Assembly (NCBI GenBank): GCA_020410785.1
Contig: CP084573.1
Coordinates: 1,302,001-1,366,000, forward strand
Length of the DNA: 64,000 nt
Direction of reading: 5' to 3'
DNA from: Rickettsia endosymbiont of Culicoides impunctatus
GTDB lineage: Bacteria; Pseudomonadota; Alphaproteobacteria; Rickettsiales; Rickettsiaceae
Part shown: positions 18,945 through 28,362 of the stretch, in pieces
Numbering within the stretch: the stretch's first letter is position 1
Layout: each line of letters opens with the position of its first letter
Made by a program: the position numbers and the translations under genes
The notes under the pieces: model-generated
Seen by the model: only the letters and a program-made list of their open reading frames with translations
What the model was told of the DNA's origin: nothing
Database searches by the model: none

Positions 18945-19408
18945 TTATTAACAAGCAAACTATTTATAATATAGTGGTTAAGTCAAGGATTAAGCAACAT
19001 CTGGTATTTTCTATAATGTTATTATTATCAAATTTTTGGTTTAATAATGTTTATGCGATAGGTTACATGTTACATAATGATTCCTTGTTAGAATTACAGA
19101 TCGCTAAAGATGCTCCAACTAGAATTAATATTGAAGGAGAGAAGATTAATGATATTTTCATTCACCCTAAAGAAGCAGCAGAAATAGTAGTACATGATTC
19201 TGGTTGTTTATTTATTTTACCACAAGTTGGTAATAATAAGGTGTATTTAACTTTGATAGGTGAAAATGGTACGACGCAAGATGTAATATTACGTTTTGTT
19301 AGCAAGAGTCCAAGTCCTGTAAAGCTTATCAAATATGACTTAAATCAAGATTTAACTAACATAAAAGAGGATAAAGATGTACATAAACAAGCATCTAAGA
19401 CTAAGTAA
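18941..19408 (+). CDS. traK: F-type conjugation protein TraK, short form (VirB9-like)
   Basis: A 155-residue exported protein. After a signal-like hydrophobic stretch (SIMLLLSNFWFNNVYA) it has the secretin-like N-domain of TraK (ASKTK end, IAKDAPTRINIEGEKI, FIHPKEAAEIVV). F TraK is about 240 residues, so the C-terminal domain that meets TraV appears to be absent. The assignment rests on the domain and on its place between traE and traB. Confidence 0.75.
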   Translation: MIINKQTIYNIVVKSRIKQHLVFSIMLLLSNFWFNNVYAIGYMLHNDSLLELQIAKDAPTRINIEGEKINDIFIHPKEAAEIVVHDSGCLFILPQVGNNKVYLTLIGENGTTQDVILRFVSKSPSPVKLIKYDLNQDLTNIKEDKDVHKQASKTK

Positions 19409-19736
19409 TACAAAAATAATTAATAACAACCAGTACAAAAAATCAATTACTGAAAAATTTAATGAATTTATTAGCTTTGTAATATTGATGATAGTTTGTG
19501 CTTATATTTTTTTGCCGGAAATGGTATTGGCAGCTAGTTTGGAAGGGCAATTAGATAGGATAGGAGGAATTTCTACTGGTAAGCTTAAGACTATAGGAAT
19601 ATCTGGAGCAACTATCTTATCATCGATTTGGGCAGTAGTAAGAGGTAATATTAGGCTAGCAGGAGCTATTGTCGCTATTGGTATTATTCTAGGTTTTTAC
19701 TTAGACTGGGTCTCTAGTGGTATGAAGATTAATTAA
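19377..19736 (+). CDS. Candidate F-type pilin (TraA-like propilin)
   Basis: A 119-residue protein with a leader of about 52 residues ending in EMVLA, then a mature part of about 67 residues with two membrane segments separated by a short basic turn (ILSSIWAVVRGNIRLAGAIV). F propilin is 121 residues with a 51-residue leader and a 70-residue pilin, a close architectural match. The gene overlaps traK by 32 bp and precedes traB; in F the pilin gene lies before traL instead. No other pilin candidate is present in the operon. The function is inferred from architecture and position, not from a recognised sequence motif. Confidence 0.65.
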   Translation: MYINKHLRLSNTKIINNNQYKKSITEKFNEFISFVILMIVCAYIFLPEMVLAASLEGQLDRIGGISTGKLKTIGISGATILSSIWAVVRGNIRLAGAIVAIGIILGFYLDWVSSGMKIN

Positions 19737-19822
19737 GCATAAATCAAGTAATAGGAAATAAATAGATAAATAACTGCATAAAAGGTATAAAAAGTTAGTA
19801 AAGTCTTGAAGTAGCATAAGTA

Positions 19823-21277
19823 ATGATGAAAGAAAATCAACAGCTAAATGACAAACAGGAAAAGACAGAGGGAAAATTAGCTGATAGTAAGCTACCATCT
19901 GAGTATAATAAAAGATTATCAGAATTTATAGATATCATTAGCAAACAACCTATAATGTCCTTGTCCTGTATAGGAATAATAGCCATCTTAATATTTTATT
20001 GTGTTTCTGAAAGTAAAGTAGAGAATCTAGCAAGCCTTGAACAAGATCGTAAGTCACGAGCTGAGATGTCTGGAATAGAGAAGGCAGTAGATCCAAGAGC
20101 TAGATGGACAGAAGAAGTGTTAAATGAAGTAAAAGATATGAAAAATCATTTAGAGAGTTTAATAGAAAATAAATATTTAGAAACTAAAAATACAATTGAT
20201 GATGTTCAGCAAAAATTGGAATTATTAGAAAGTAAGGCTCATGAGGAGACTATATTATATGATGGTAATAGTTTTAATAATAATCAGCAAGTACAAGATT
20301 TAACAAATGAGCAACATGAACAAATAGTAGCAGATTTACCAGCAAAAAGGCAATTTGGATATGTTAAAAGAGCTGGGTATCAAGTAAAAAAAGATGTTAA
20401 GGATTATATCACCACTGGCAGTTTTGCTAGGGGAGTCTTACTAACTGGAGCAGTAGTAGGTACTGGTACTAATAATGCTGCAGCCCCTGAACCAATAATG
20501 CTTAGGTTAGTCGATACAGCTATTTTTTCGAAAGGCAATAAGACAGAACAAATAAAGGAGGCTATTCTCATCGGTTCTTGTAGTGGAGATATTTCATCAG
20601 AAAGGGCTAAATGTAGGCTAGAAACTGTCTCACTGCTAAACCGTAACGTTGATATTATTGAAAAGTCAGTAGAAGGCTGGATAATAGGAGAAGATGGTAG
20701 ACCTGGCATTAAAGGGGTAGTAGTAGATAGATCATCTGACGTAGCAAGAATGGCAGTACTTAATGGTGTACTTGGTGGTATATCTCAGTTTTTCCAGAAC
20801 CAGGCAACAAATGGAGTATTTCCAATATCACCAATTACTGGTCAGCAGAATGCTTTAAAAGCCAAAGATGCACTAAAAGGTGGTATCTATGCAGGAGCTG
20901 GTAATGCTTTAGAGAAATTAGCTGATTTTGCTATTAAAAGGGCTGAATCAATGAGTCCAGTAATTGTCGTGGCTTCTGGTAGAGTGGTCGATGTGGTGTT
21001 TAGAAAAGGTTTTGATTTAAAACAAGATGAAACAGAGGAAAATATAAGATTATTACCACCAACTACTACTGATTATTCTCAAAATGGTACAAATTATCAG
21101 CATTATAATAATTTTAATAAGGTGAAAAATTTTTCTAAAGCCCCTTCTAAACTACAAGAGCATTTTATCAAGGAAAATGAGCAGAATGAAGATGAGGAAT
21201 ATAAAAATAATAACCTGAATAATTTGCATAATGTTAATTGGCAGGAGCAATCATCACAGCAGCAAGGCAATTTTTGA
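19823..21277 (+). CDS. traB: F-type conjugation protein TraB (VirB10-like)
   Basis: A 484-residue protein with an N-terminal cytoplasmic part, one membrane segment (SLSCIGIIAILIFYCV, near residue 50), a coiled coil at about 95-150 and a C-terminal beta-barrel domain typical of VirB10 (SFARGVLLTGAVVGTGTNNA, then the IGSCSGDISSERAKCRLETV region with two Cys). It spans the envelope and forms the outer core with TraK and TraV. The N-terminal start at 19823 is preceded by ATGATG; the second Met is equally possible. Confidence 0.92.
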   Translation: MMKENQQLNDKQEKTEGKLADSKLPSEYNKRLSEFIDIISKQPIMSLSCIGIIAILIFYCVSESKVENLASLEQDRKSRAEMSGIEKAVDPRARWTEEVLNEVKDMKNHLESLIENKYLETKNTIDDVQQKLELLESKAHEETILYDGNSFNNNQQVQDLTNEQHEQIVADLPAKRQFGYVKRAGYQVKKDVKDYITTGSFARGVLLTGAVVGTGTNNAAAPEPIMLRLVDTAIFSKGNKTEQIKEAILIGSCSGDISSERAKCRLETVSLLNRNVDIIEKSVEGWIIGEDGRPGIKGVVVDRSSDVARMAVLNGVLGGISQFFQNQATNGVFPISPITGQQNALKAKDALKGGIYAGAGNALEKLADFAIKRAESMSPVIVVASGRVVDVVFRKGFDLKQDETEENIRLLPPTTTDYSQNGTNYQHYNNFNKVKNFSKAPSKLQEHFIKENEQNEDEEYKNNNLNNLHNVNWQEQSSQQQGNF

Positions 21278-21552
21278 TGGGTAGTATTAACAATCAGCTA
21301 GTTAATTTTTTGTTACTGTTCGTTGTAGGCATTAATATTTGTAGTTGTACATTAATGCCCTATAAAAGTGATTTTGATTGTCCAATTCCTGAGGGACAAA
21401 AATGTAAATCTTTATATGAAATAAATAAAATGACCGATCAGGGAATGTTTGATCCTAATAATAGCGATAATGAGAAATCTAACAAAAAGGATCAACCAAA
21501 TAGATGTTGTAGTAAGCATGGTAATAGTAGGAAAATAACCAATGAAAACTAA
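21277..21552 (+). CDS. traV: F-type conjugation lipoprotein TraV (VirB7-like)
   Basis: About 91 residues from the ATG that overlaps the traB stop (TGATG). A hydrophobic segment ends in ICSC, a plausible lipobox, followed by the family motif DFDCPIPEGQKCKSLYEI. TraV anchors the TraB-TraK ring in the outer membrane. The C-terminal tail is polar and short compared with F TraV (about 170 residues). It overlaps traC by 11 bp. Confidence 0.82.
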   Translation: MGSINNQLVNFLLLFVVGINICSCTLMPYKSDFDCPIPEGQKCKSLYEINKMTDQGMFDPNNSDNEKSNKKDQPNRCCSKHGNSRKITNEN

Positions 21553-24061
21553 AATAATACACCAAGATTTTAGTAGAGAAAGATTAGCGAAGCATTTTGT
21601 CTATGAATCGTATGATGAGGATAGTCAATTATTTTTCAATCATGGTTCAGTAGGGTTTGTCTTACTGGGCTGGCCATTAGTTGGTACTAGTGTACAAGCT
21701 CAAGGAGAAATTGCTGAATTTTTGAAGAATGATGAAAATTTACCAGCCGGCAGTAGTTTGCAAGTATTAATGATTGGTTCTGATGATATTGAGCATTTTT
21801 TAACTAATTGGCAATTACATAGGAAAGGTGAAATTTTTATTGAACTAGCTAAAAAGAGAACAGAGTTTTTACAGAAAAAAGCTAGAGAAGGAGGAACTGT
21901 AAAAGACATAGTGTTGTTAATCTCAGTTACTATTCCTACCTTAAAGCAAAACATTGATATCAATGAGATGGTAAGAAGAAGAGAAGGTTTAAAAGATACT
22001 TTTAAGTCAATTGGTTTAATAACTGAAAATGTTGATGCAAAAATATTGTTAAAGTTTATTCGGATAATATTTGGCTTATCTGCAAACGAACAACCAGAAT
22101 TAAATCCTTATGAGATACTCTCTGAGCAGATTTTGCCAAGCAATTTTTCTTTGTTGGAAAAACAAGATTATGTAAGTCTTAATGATAATCAAATATTCAT
22201 TAGCTTAGAAGCCAGTAAAAGACCACCAGAGTGGAGATTATCATCTATGGACTTATTTTTAGGTAATGAAATGAGACGGGATGAATATATAAAATCAAAT
22301 TTTTTAATTCATTTTGGTTTGCAAATCTTACCTAAGCAAATGATAGCTAGAACAGCTGCTATTACTAAAAGAGAAGCATTAGAGAGAAATATTGCAGCTG
22401 GTATGGCAAAGTTTTTCCCTGATCTTCAACATGAAGCAGAGGATTTAGGCAGTGCAGTCTCCTACTTACAAACTGGTGATAGAATAGTAAATATTCATCT
22501 AAATATCATAATGTGGGATAAAAAGGAAAAAGCTAAACAATCAGCATCTCAGTTTTGTTCAATGTTACGCCGTAGAGGTTGGTATTTTGTTCCTTGTAAA
22601 TATGATCATTTAGCAGTAGTTCTAGCATCAATGCCAATGCAATTAGTGGAGGAAATGCCATATTCTATAACTAATAAATTTAATAAGATATTTGGCTCAA
22701 GAATAGGAGGATTAGGGGTAGCCTTAAGCTATCTTGGTCGAGGTAAAAAAACTATTTCATCAGAAAGTAAAGTGTTACTACCGATAGTTGGTGAATGGAA
22801 AGGTGATTTAAGTTCTCCTGGTATGTTACTAACTGGTCGTCGGGGTCAGATTATGTATTGGTCGCCTTTTGGTTCAGCTCTAGTAGCATCAACAGGATTA
22901 AATAACAGTGCCCCAAATGAAAATTTTAACTTATGTATAGCAGGAGTGCCAGGTTCAGGTAAGTCAGTATTTATGCAAGAGTTAATGCTGTCAATTTTAG
23001 GAGTTGGGGGTAAAGTATTTGTCCTTGATTACGGTAGATCATTTAAAAGAACATGCTTAATTCTAGCAGGTAATTACATAGAATTTGATACAAAAAACCC
23101 CATTTCTATCAATCCATTTTCCGAAATAGCAGAGGATGATAGTAGTAAAGCACTTGAAGCACGAGCTGATTTTCTAGCAAGTTTTCCATCAATATTAGCA
23201 ACTATGGCAGCACCACAATATGGCACTAGTGATTTACAACAGCCAATGCTGCAAAAAGCCTTAATTGCCGTTTGGCAAGCCAAGGGGGCTAAAGCTGAAA
23301 TCACCGATATTGCTGATTGGTTGTTGCTACGAGAAGAATCATATGCTCAAGAACTGGGTAATATGTTGTTTCCATTCACTAAAGATGGTCAATATGGTAA
23401 GTTTTTCAGTGGCAAGGCTAAATTATCACTCAATTCTGATATAGTAGTAATTGAAACTGATCATTTACGCAGTAGTCCAGAATTACTGGTAGTAATAGTT
23501 CAGATAATGATTGTCCATATTAACCAAACAATGGTGAAAGGCAGTAGAGATAGACCATTTTTGATTATGATTGATGAAGCATGGAAGTTGCTAGCTGGCA
23601 AACGTTCAGGAGAATTTATTGAAGAAGTAGGAAGAATAGCCAGGAAATATAATGGTTCAATTACTTTAGCTACCCAACAACTAACAGATTATTTTCGCAC
23701 AGAAGGTTCTGCTGCTGAGAAGGCATTTGAGAATTCATCACATAAGGTAATTTTAAAACAAAATCCGGAAGTCTTTAAGGCAATGCGTGCTAACCCTAAA
23801 CTTGCGGGTTTTGTTGATGAGGATTGGAAGATAAATTTGCTGCAATCTATTCATTCCAATCCGCCGCATTATAGTGAAGCAGCCATTTATAGCCCTAATA
23901 TTACAGGAGTTATTGGCAGATTAATGATTGATCCATTTACCTTACTGTTAACTTCAACTAATGCACGAGATTATCAGGCAATAGAAGATAAAATCAGTAA
24001 AGGAATGAGTGTTGCAAAAGCAATTGATAATATTTTAACCGAGAGAGGCATAGCTTTGTGA
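21542..24061 (+). CDS. traC: F-type conjugation ATPase TraC (VirB4-like)
   Basis: An 839-residue ATPase, normal length for TraC. The N-terminal TraC_F_IV domain is followed by Walker A GVPGSGKSVFMQEL near residue 470 and Walker B FLIMIDEAWKLLAG near residue 675. It powers pilus assembly at the inner membrane. Catalytic motifs are intact. The stop overlaps the GTG of traW. Confidence 0.95.
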   Translation: MKTKIIHQDFSRERLAKHFVYESYDEDSQLFFNHGSVGFVLLGWPLVGTSVQAQGEIAEFLKNDENLPAGSSLQVLMIGSDDIEHFLTNWQLHRKGEIFIELAKKRTEFLQKKAREGGTVKDIVLLISVTIPTLKQNIDINEMVRRREGLKDTFKSIGLITENVDAKILLKFIRIIFGLSANEQPELNPYEILSEQILPSNFSLLEKQDYVSLNDNQIFISLEASKRPPEWRLSSMDLFLGNEMRRDEYIKSNFLIHFGLQILPKQMIARTAAITKREALERNIAAGMAKFFPDLQHEAEDLGSAVSYLQTGDRIVNIHLNIIMWDKKEKAKQSASQFCSMLRRRGWYFVPCKYDHLAVVLASMPMQLVEEMPYSITNKFNKIFGSRIGGLGVALSYLGRGKKTISSESKVLLPIVGEWKGDLSSPGMLLTGRRGQIMYWSPFGSALVASTGLNNSAPNENFNLCIAGVPGSGKSVFMQELMLSILGVGGKVFVLDYGRSFKRTCLILAGNYIEFDTKNPISINPFSEIAEDDSSKALEARADFLASFPSILATMAAPQYGTSDLQQPMLQKALIAVWQAKGAKAEITDIADWLLLREESYAQELGNMLFPFTKDGQYGKFFSGKAKLSLNSDIVVIETDHLRSSPELLVVIVQIMIVHINQTMVKGSRDRPFLIMIDEAWKLLAGKRSGEFIEEVGRIARKYNGSITLATQQLTDYFRTEGSAAEKAFENSSHKVILKQNPEVFKAMRANPKLAGFVDEDWKINLLQSIHSNPPHYSEAAIYSPNITGVIGRLMIDPFTLLLTSTNARDYQAIEDKISKGMSVAKAIDNILTERGIAL

Positions 24062-24822
24062 GTTTTAGTCTAGTGAGACTGATCTTAAGTTTTTGCTTTA
24101 GTACTATAGTTGCTTCTAATAGTTTAGCAGAGGATAATAGAACAATAATATACTCAAATGATTTGGAGAATTGGAACGTAAAACAAGGGGTGAACGAACG
24201 GAGCGTAGTAAACCTACGTGAGTACGCGAATACCCCGCAGTTTTGCGGAGCCAATTCTTCAAAGCAGAAGAGTATAAAAGATTATGGGATTAGAGGTCAT
24301 ACTTTTCCCATCATTGAACAATCATTATTAGAGATAATTATGACAAGGCTTAAAATTGCCCAGCAAAGTGGCTCACTAGAAAAAATGCAAGATGAATTTA
24401 AAGAAAAAGTAAAGGAGAAAATAGCAAGACCTGGGGCTGTATTAGGGTTACATAAAGCGACTAAGGACAGAAGTTGGACTTATGATCCAACTTTTACACA
24501 AAAGACTGATATAAAAGACCAAAATGGTAGAATAATAGTGCCAGCTGCTACTCGCGTTAATTCATTAGATAGTTTAACTTGGGGTAAGCCACTAATCTTC
24601 ATTGATGGTGATGATAAAGAGCAAGTTGTTTGGGCTAAATCACAACAAGGAATAATAGTGTTAACTAATGGTAGTCCTATGGAATTAGGTAAAAAGCTAG
24701 GTCAGGATATTTACTTTGATCAGGGTGGAATGTTAATTGAACGTTTTAAAATAAAAGCTATACCAGCTATGGTAAAGCAACAAGATAGTTTACTTAAAAT
24801 TAGTGAGATAAAGATTAATTGA
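24058..24822 (+). CDS. traW: F-type conjugation protein TraW carrying an in-frame palindromic-element insert
   Basis: A 254-residue exported protein starting at GTG 24058, which overlaps the traC stop. Residues from about 75 onward are TraW-like (DYGIRGHTFPIIEQSLLE, RPGAVLGLHKATKDRSWTYD, PLIFIDGDDKEQVVWA). Between the signal peptide (residues 1-25) and this core are about 44 residues that do not belong to TraW; they are encoded by a palindromic repeat (24150-24276) that also sits inside Idi. TraW acts in the periplasm in pilus assembly with TrbC. The insert falls just after signal cleavage, where it may be tolerated. Confidence 0.9.
   Translation: MSFSLVRLILSFCFSTIVASNSLAEDNRTIIYSNDLENWNVKQGVNERSVVNLREYANTPQFCGANSSKQKSIKDYGIRGHTFPIIEQSLLEIIMTRLKIAQQSGSLEKMQDEFKEKVKEKIARPGAVLGLHKATKDRSWTYDPTFTQKTDIKDQNGRIIVPAATRVNSLDSLTWGKPLIFIDGDDKEQVVWAKSQQGIIVLTNGSPMELGKKLGQDIYFDQGGMLIERFKIKAIPAMVKQQDSLLKISEIKIN
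24150..24276 (+). repeat. Rickettsia-palindromic-element-like repeat, in-frame within traW
   Basis: Its ends are ATACTCAAATGATTTGGAGA and TTCTTCAAAGCAGAAGAGTA, imperfect inverse repeats, with CCAATTC/GAATTGG inside. It encodes [13 protein letters not shown], then ERSV, then EYANTPQFCGANSSK. The same peptide is encoded by 51611-51738 inside idi. Confidence 0.9.
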
Positions 24823-24877
24823 TATAATTGCATATGCGGATAAAGATTAAGCTATAAAGAGAATTGGAGGTAATTAT

Positions 24878-25072
24878 ATGAAAAAGTGGCAATTACAAGA
24901 AGCAAAAAAATACTTGGCAGAAATAGTCGACGATGTGCTGCAAGGTGAAGTACAAGCAATAGTCAAAGTGAGTGGTGAGGTAGTATATTTAGTACCAGGG
25001 CAAAAATATGATAAAATAGAGGGTAAACCTCAAATTCCTTCTGAAGAGTTGTTACCATTATATCAAATTTAG
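24878..25072 (+). CDS. Phd/YefM-type antitoxin-like protein without a partner toxin
   Basis: Sixty-four residues with a GGAGG ribosome site 8 bp before the ATG. MKKWQLQEAKKYLAEIVDDV and AIVKVSGEVVYLVPG are the N-terminal DNA-binding core of Phd/YefM antitoxins. No toxin reading frame lies beside it; it sits between traW and traU in the transfer operon. It may be a leftover of a toxin-antitoxin pair, an anti-toxin decoy, or a repressor of the operon. The family call is firm, the role is not. Confidence 0.8.
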   Translation: MKKWQLQEAKKYLAEIVDDVLQGEVQAIVKVSGEVVYLVPGQKYDKIEGKPQIPSEELLPLYQI

Positions 25073-25135
25073 ATAATGATCTAAACATGAAGATAGTAAA
25101 GATGAATATCATAAATTTCAGTAAAGTACAAGTTA

Positions 25136-26125
25136 ATGATACTAAGAAAAGAAATATTGTGGATAACTATGTGTATAATAATCATTATAGCAGCTAATTC
25201 TACATATGCATCGCTTGGTTGTGTAGGGAGATTTGTTAATCCTATCACTGATGTTTGTTGGAAATGTTTATTTCCTATTAGCATAGCAGGGGTAAAAATA
25301 GCAAGTAGTCCGATGAACGATACAAGCAATCCACGAACTCCCATATGTTTTTGTCCAAGACCAGGTATCCCTGTACCGATTCCTGGTATACCAATTGGCT
25401 TTTGGGAGCCAGTAAGATTAGTAGATGTTACCAAATCACCAATGTGTATGGTAAGTCTTGGTGGCATTCAATTAGGAACTAGTAGTCAAAGAGGGGTAAA
25501 AGATGATGTAGAAGGAGCGGCATTTTATCACGTTCATTGGTACATATATCCAGTAATATATTGGCTTGAGATATTACTGGATTTTGCTTGTTTAGAGATG
25601 AATTCAGTTGATGTAGCATACCTCACTGAATTTGACCCATTGTGGGGGGATGATGCTAAATCTGCCATATTAAATCCTGAAAGTTTATTATTTGGTAATA
25701 TTATTGCTCAATCAGCTTGTATAGCTGACTGTATAAGTTGTAGTAGCAGCAATCTTGCAAGTGATGCACTATTTTGGTGTGCAGGTTGCCAAGGATCGAT
25801 TTATCCATTTACTGGTACTACTGCTGCACATAATGGTGGAGTTGGAACTTCTGCCTTAATAGTTGCTAAATTTATGGCTAAGTTACATAGACAATTAATG
25901 CTCTGGGGTTATATGGGTCATGCAGGATTGTGCGGTAAATATCCAATGCCAATAATGCAAAAAAGCCAATATAGGTTGCAAATGACTTATCCAATACCAG
26001 AAGTAGTGTCTTGTAAGAAAATTGGTGAAACAGAAATTACCTGGCAAGCTGGCAAAGAGTTTCCCATAAAAGGTGAGGATTTTGGCTATTTGATTTGGAG
26101 GAAAAGATCGTGCTGTCTCTTTTAG
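25136..26125 (+). CDS. traU: F-type conjugation protein TraU
   Basis: A 329-residue exported, cysteine-rich protein. A signal peptide (ITMCIIIIIAANSTYA) is followed by the TraU core: CVGRFVNPITDVCWKCLFPI, CFCPRPGIPVPIPGIPIGFW and AFYHVHWYIYPV. More than ten Cys are spread through it, as in the family. TraU is needed for DNA transfer more than for pilus formation. Full length. Confidence 0.94.
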   Translation: MILRKEILWITMCIIIIIAANSTYASLGCVGRFVNPITDVCWKCLFPISIAGVKIASSPMNDTSNPRTPICFCPRPGIPVPIPGIPIGFWEPVRLVDVTKSPMCMVSLGGIQLGTSSQRGVKDDVEGAAFYHVHWYIYPVIYWLEILLDFACLEMNSVDVAYLTEFDPLWGDDAKSAILNPESLLFGNIIAQSACIADCISCSSSNLASDALFWCAGCQGSIYPFTGTTAAHNGGVGTSALIVAKFMAKLHRQLMLWGYMGHAGLCGKYPMPIMQKSQYRLQMTYPIPEVVSCKKIGETEITWQAGKEFPIKGEDFGYLIWRKRSCCLF

Positions 26126-26146
26126 TTATTAATTGAATTAGTTAAT

Positions 26147-26536
26147 ATGTTTACAATAAAAAAACAATTATTAATAATATCATTAATGTTAATCAGCACT
26201 AATGCTGTAGCAAAAGTACAGACTTATATTTTTATATCGTTTTCAATGCCAGATGCAACATTAAAAAGTTATTATTTAGAAGCACAAAAAATAGGAGCTG
26301 CATTAGTCATACGAGGTTTAGTTGATAATTCATTTGTTAAGACTAAAGCAAAGGCTGAAAAACTAGCTATTAATTTTAATATTGATCCAAATTTGTTTGA
26401 GCAATATCAAATTACTTCTGTACCAGTAATAATAGTAGATAATGGTCAAGGACAAGTTAAAAAGCTAACTGGTCATATAGCTTTACTAAAAGCTATGGAG
26501 ATCATGGAGGAAAATATTGGAGAAAATTCATCATAA
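26147..26536 (+). CDS. trbC: F-type pilus assembly protein TrbC
   Basis: A 129-residue periplasmic protein with an N-terminal signal (LLIISLMLISTNAVA). The TrbC_Ftype pattern is present: YIFISFSMPDATLKSYYLEA, GAALVIRGLVDNSF, and a thioredoxin-like end VPVIIVDNGQG. It is shorter than F TrbC (about 210), like the compact form in other alphaproteobacterial systems. It overlaps traN by 20 bp. Confidence 0.88.
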   Translation: MFTIKKQLLIISLMLISTNAVAKVQTYIFISFSMPDATLKSYYLEAQKIGAALVIRGLVDNSFVKTKAKAEKLAINFNIDPNLFEQYQITSVPVIIVDNGQGQVKKLTGHIALLKAMEIMEENIGENSS

Positions 26537-28327
26537 AAGGTTAATTGTGATTATGATTTTGTGGTTAGTAGCTAATGATTTAAACTATACTTTAGCATAT
26601 GGCATGCAAAATAGTTACAATCAGGCAGAGCAATATAGAAACAGCTTAAGGATTGGTAATCCTGATCAAATCGGTAATAAGGTAATATTTAATAAAGATG
26701 CTAATGTATCAAACTTAACTAACATGCAAGATCATGATTTAACTAATAAAGGTGGAAATATTTTAAATAATAGTGACGAAGGTAAATTTTTACAACAAAT
26801 GGACATGAAGAAAATTGATGCTATGCAACAATATGATTTAAATAATCAAAATCCTTTGCTAGTTAATGCCAAAATGATTGAAGAAAATCCATTAAGACAT
26901 ACTGAAGGAAATCATTTTAGTTCTAGTGAATCTGTGACTAAGACTAAAATCAATAAGAGTTGCAAGGAAGGTGTTGAGTTTGAGATAGATATCATCAAAC
27001 AATTAGTCGTAGAATGTGGATTATTGGAAAGGTGGGGAGAGTGGCAAGATCGAAGTATGCTGATAAGCGAGGATAATATTGATAATACTTGGACTGAACT
27101 AAAAACTAAGGAATATTATTACGATAAAGATAATTGGTGGAGAGCACAATATCATAGAATAAAGGAAGAAGATGATACTGTACAACAACAATTAAGAGCG
27201 ATGATTGCAACTCGACAACATACTTTACTCGAAAATATTGGTGAGATAAAAGTTGGCTATAGTGATAAGGAGAGAAGTCTGTTGTTTCATCGTATAACCA
27301 CGCCTATTGCTACGGCACTTAATTATAAGTATCGAGAAAAAATAAAAGAATTTAAAGAAAAAGGTGAATATTGGCAAGTGATAACTGAAGAAGCAGAAAA
27401 ATTAGCAGAAGAGAATGAATGTCATGAAATAAATCGAGTTTGCCTGGAAAGTGGCAATAAGACATTTTTTGATAAATATATTATAAGCCGCCCATGTTGG
27501 AAGGAACAAATTAGTTATCAATGTTACTCTGAACCACAAGATGGTTGTAAACATTTAAAATCCCAAGGATGCCAATTAGAAAATAGTAATTGTTTAAAAA
27601 GAACTGGCAATATCTGTTTATTATGGCAAAAAAATTACACATGTTTTGGAGAGAAGAAGAGTTTAAGCTCTTCTTTGTCAGGTGCTACAATGTTTTGTCT
27701 TGGTGGAGATTGTCATACGCCAACAATTGAGCAAAATAATGATATATCAAATGTCGGTTATTTAGCCATGTTAAATGAGATGAAGAAAGATATGCAAACT
27801 AATCCGATTTATGTCTTTCAAGGAGAATCAAATAGTTGTCGGAAAATATTGTTAATTTCCTTAATTGTTGTTCATCGATGAAAGGTTGGGGAAAGGATTT
27901 GGGACTAGCTAGATGCAAAGCAGGAGAGAAAGCTCTTGCCTTAAAGCGAGGGAAAGGACAATGCCATTTTGTTGGCACTTATTGTAGTCAGCGAGATCCA
28001 ATATTTAAGAAATGCTTAACTAAAAAATCCACCTATTGTTGTTTTAATTCCAAGCTGGCACGGATTTTTCAAGAGCAAGGAAGAAATCAATTAGGAATTA
28101 GTTTGGGCTCAAGTGAATATCCAAATTGTCGTGGATTTACCGTAGATGAATTACGTCGAGTTGATTTTTCAAAATTTGATTTAGAAGAATTATTTGCTGA
28201 TTTGCTGCTCGAGGCTAAAAATAAGATGGGTAAGAGTTTTCCAAAACAACTAAATAATCAAATGCCAGTAATCCAGAAGCAAATACCGGTTAATAGCAGG
28301 AATAATAACCATAATTTATCATATTGA
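26517..28327 (+). pseudogene. traN: F-type mating-pair stabilisation protein TraN, frameshifted
   Basis: The first frame (26517-27881, TTG start) is a cysteine-rich exported protein: CWKEQISYQCYSEPQDGC, CLKRTGNICLLWQKNYTC, ending NSCRKILLIS. The second frame takes over near 27845 with IVNFLNCCSSMKGWGKDLGL and continues to 28327 with the conserved TraN C-terminus (CHFVGTYCSQRDPIFKKC, TYCCFNSKLARIFQEQGR). One extra A in the AAAA run at about 27843-27846 would join them as CRKNIVNFLNCC. TraN is the outer-membrane adhesin that stabilises mating pairs. It is either a true mutation or a homopolymer sequencing error. Confidence 0.88.
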
Positions 28328-28362
28328 GGGACTAAAGTGAGGAACTAAAGTAATGAGTAATA

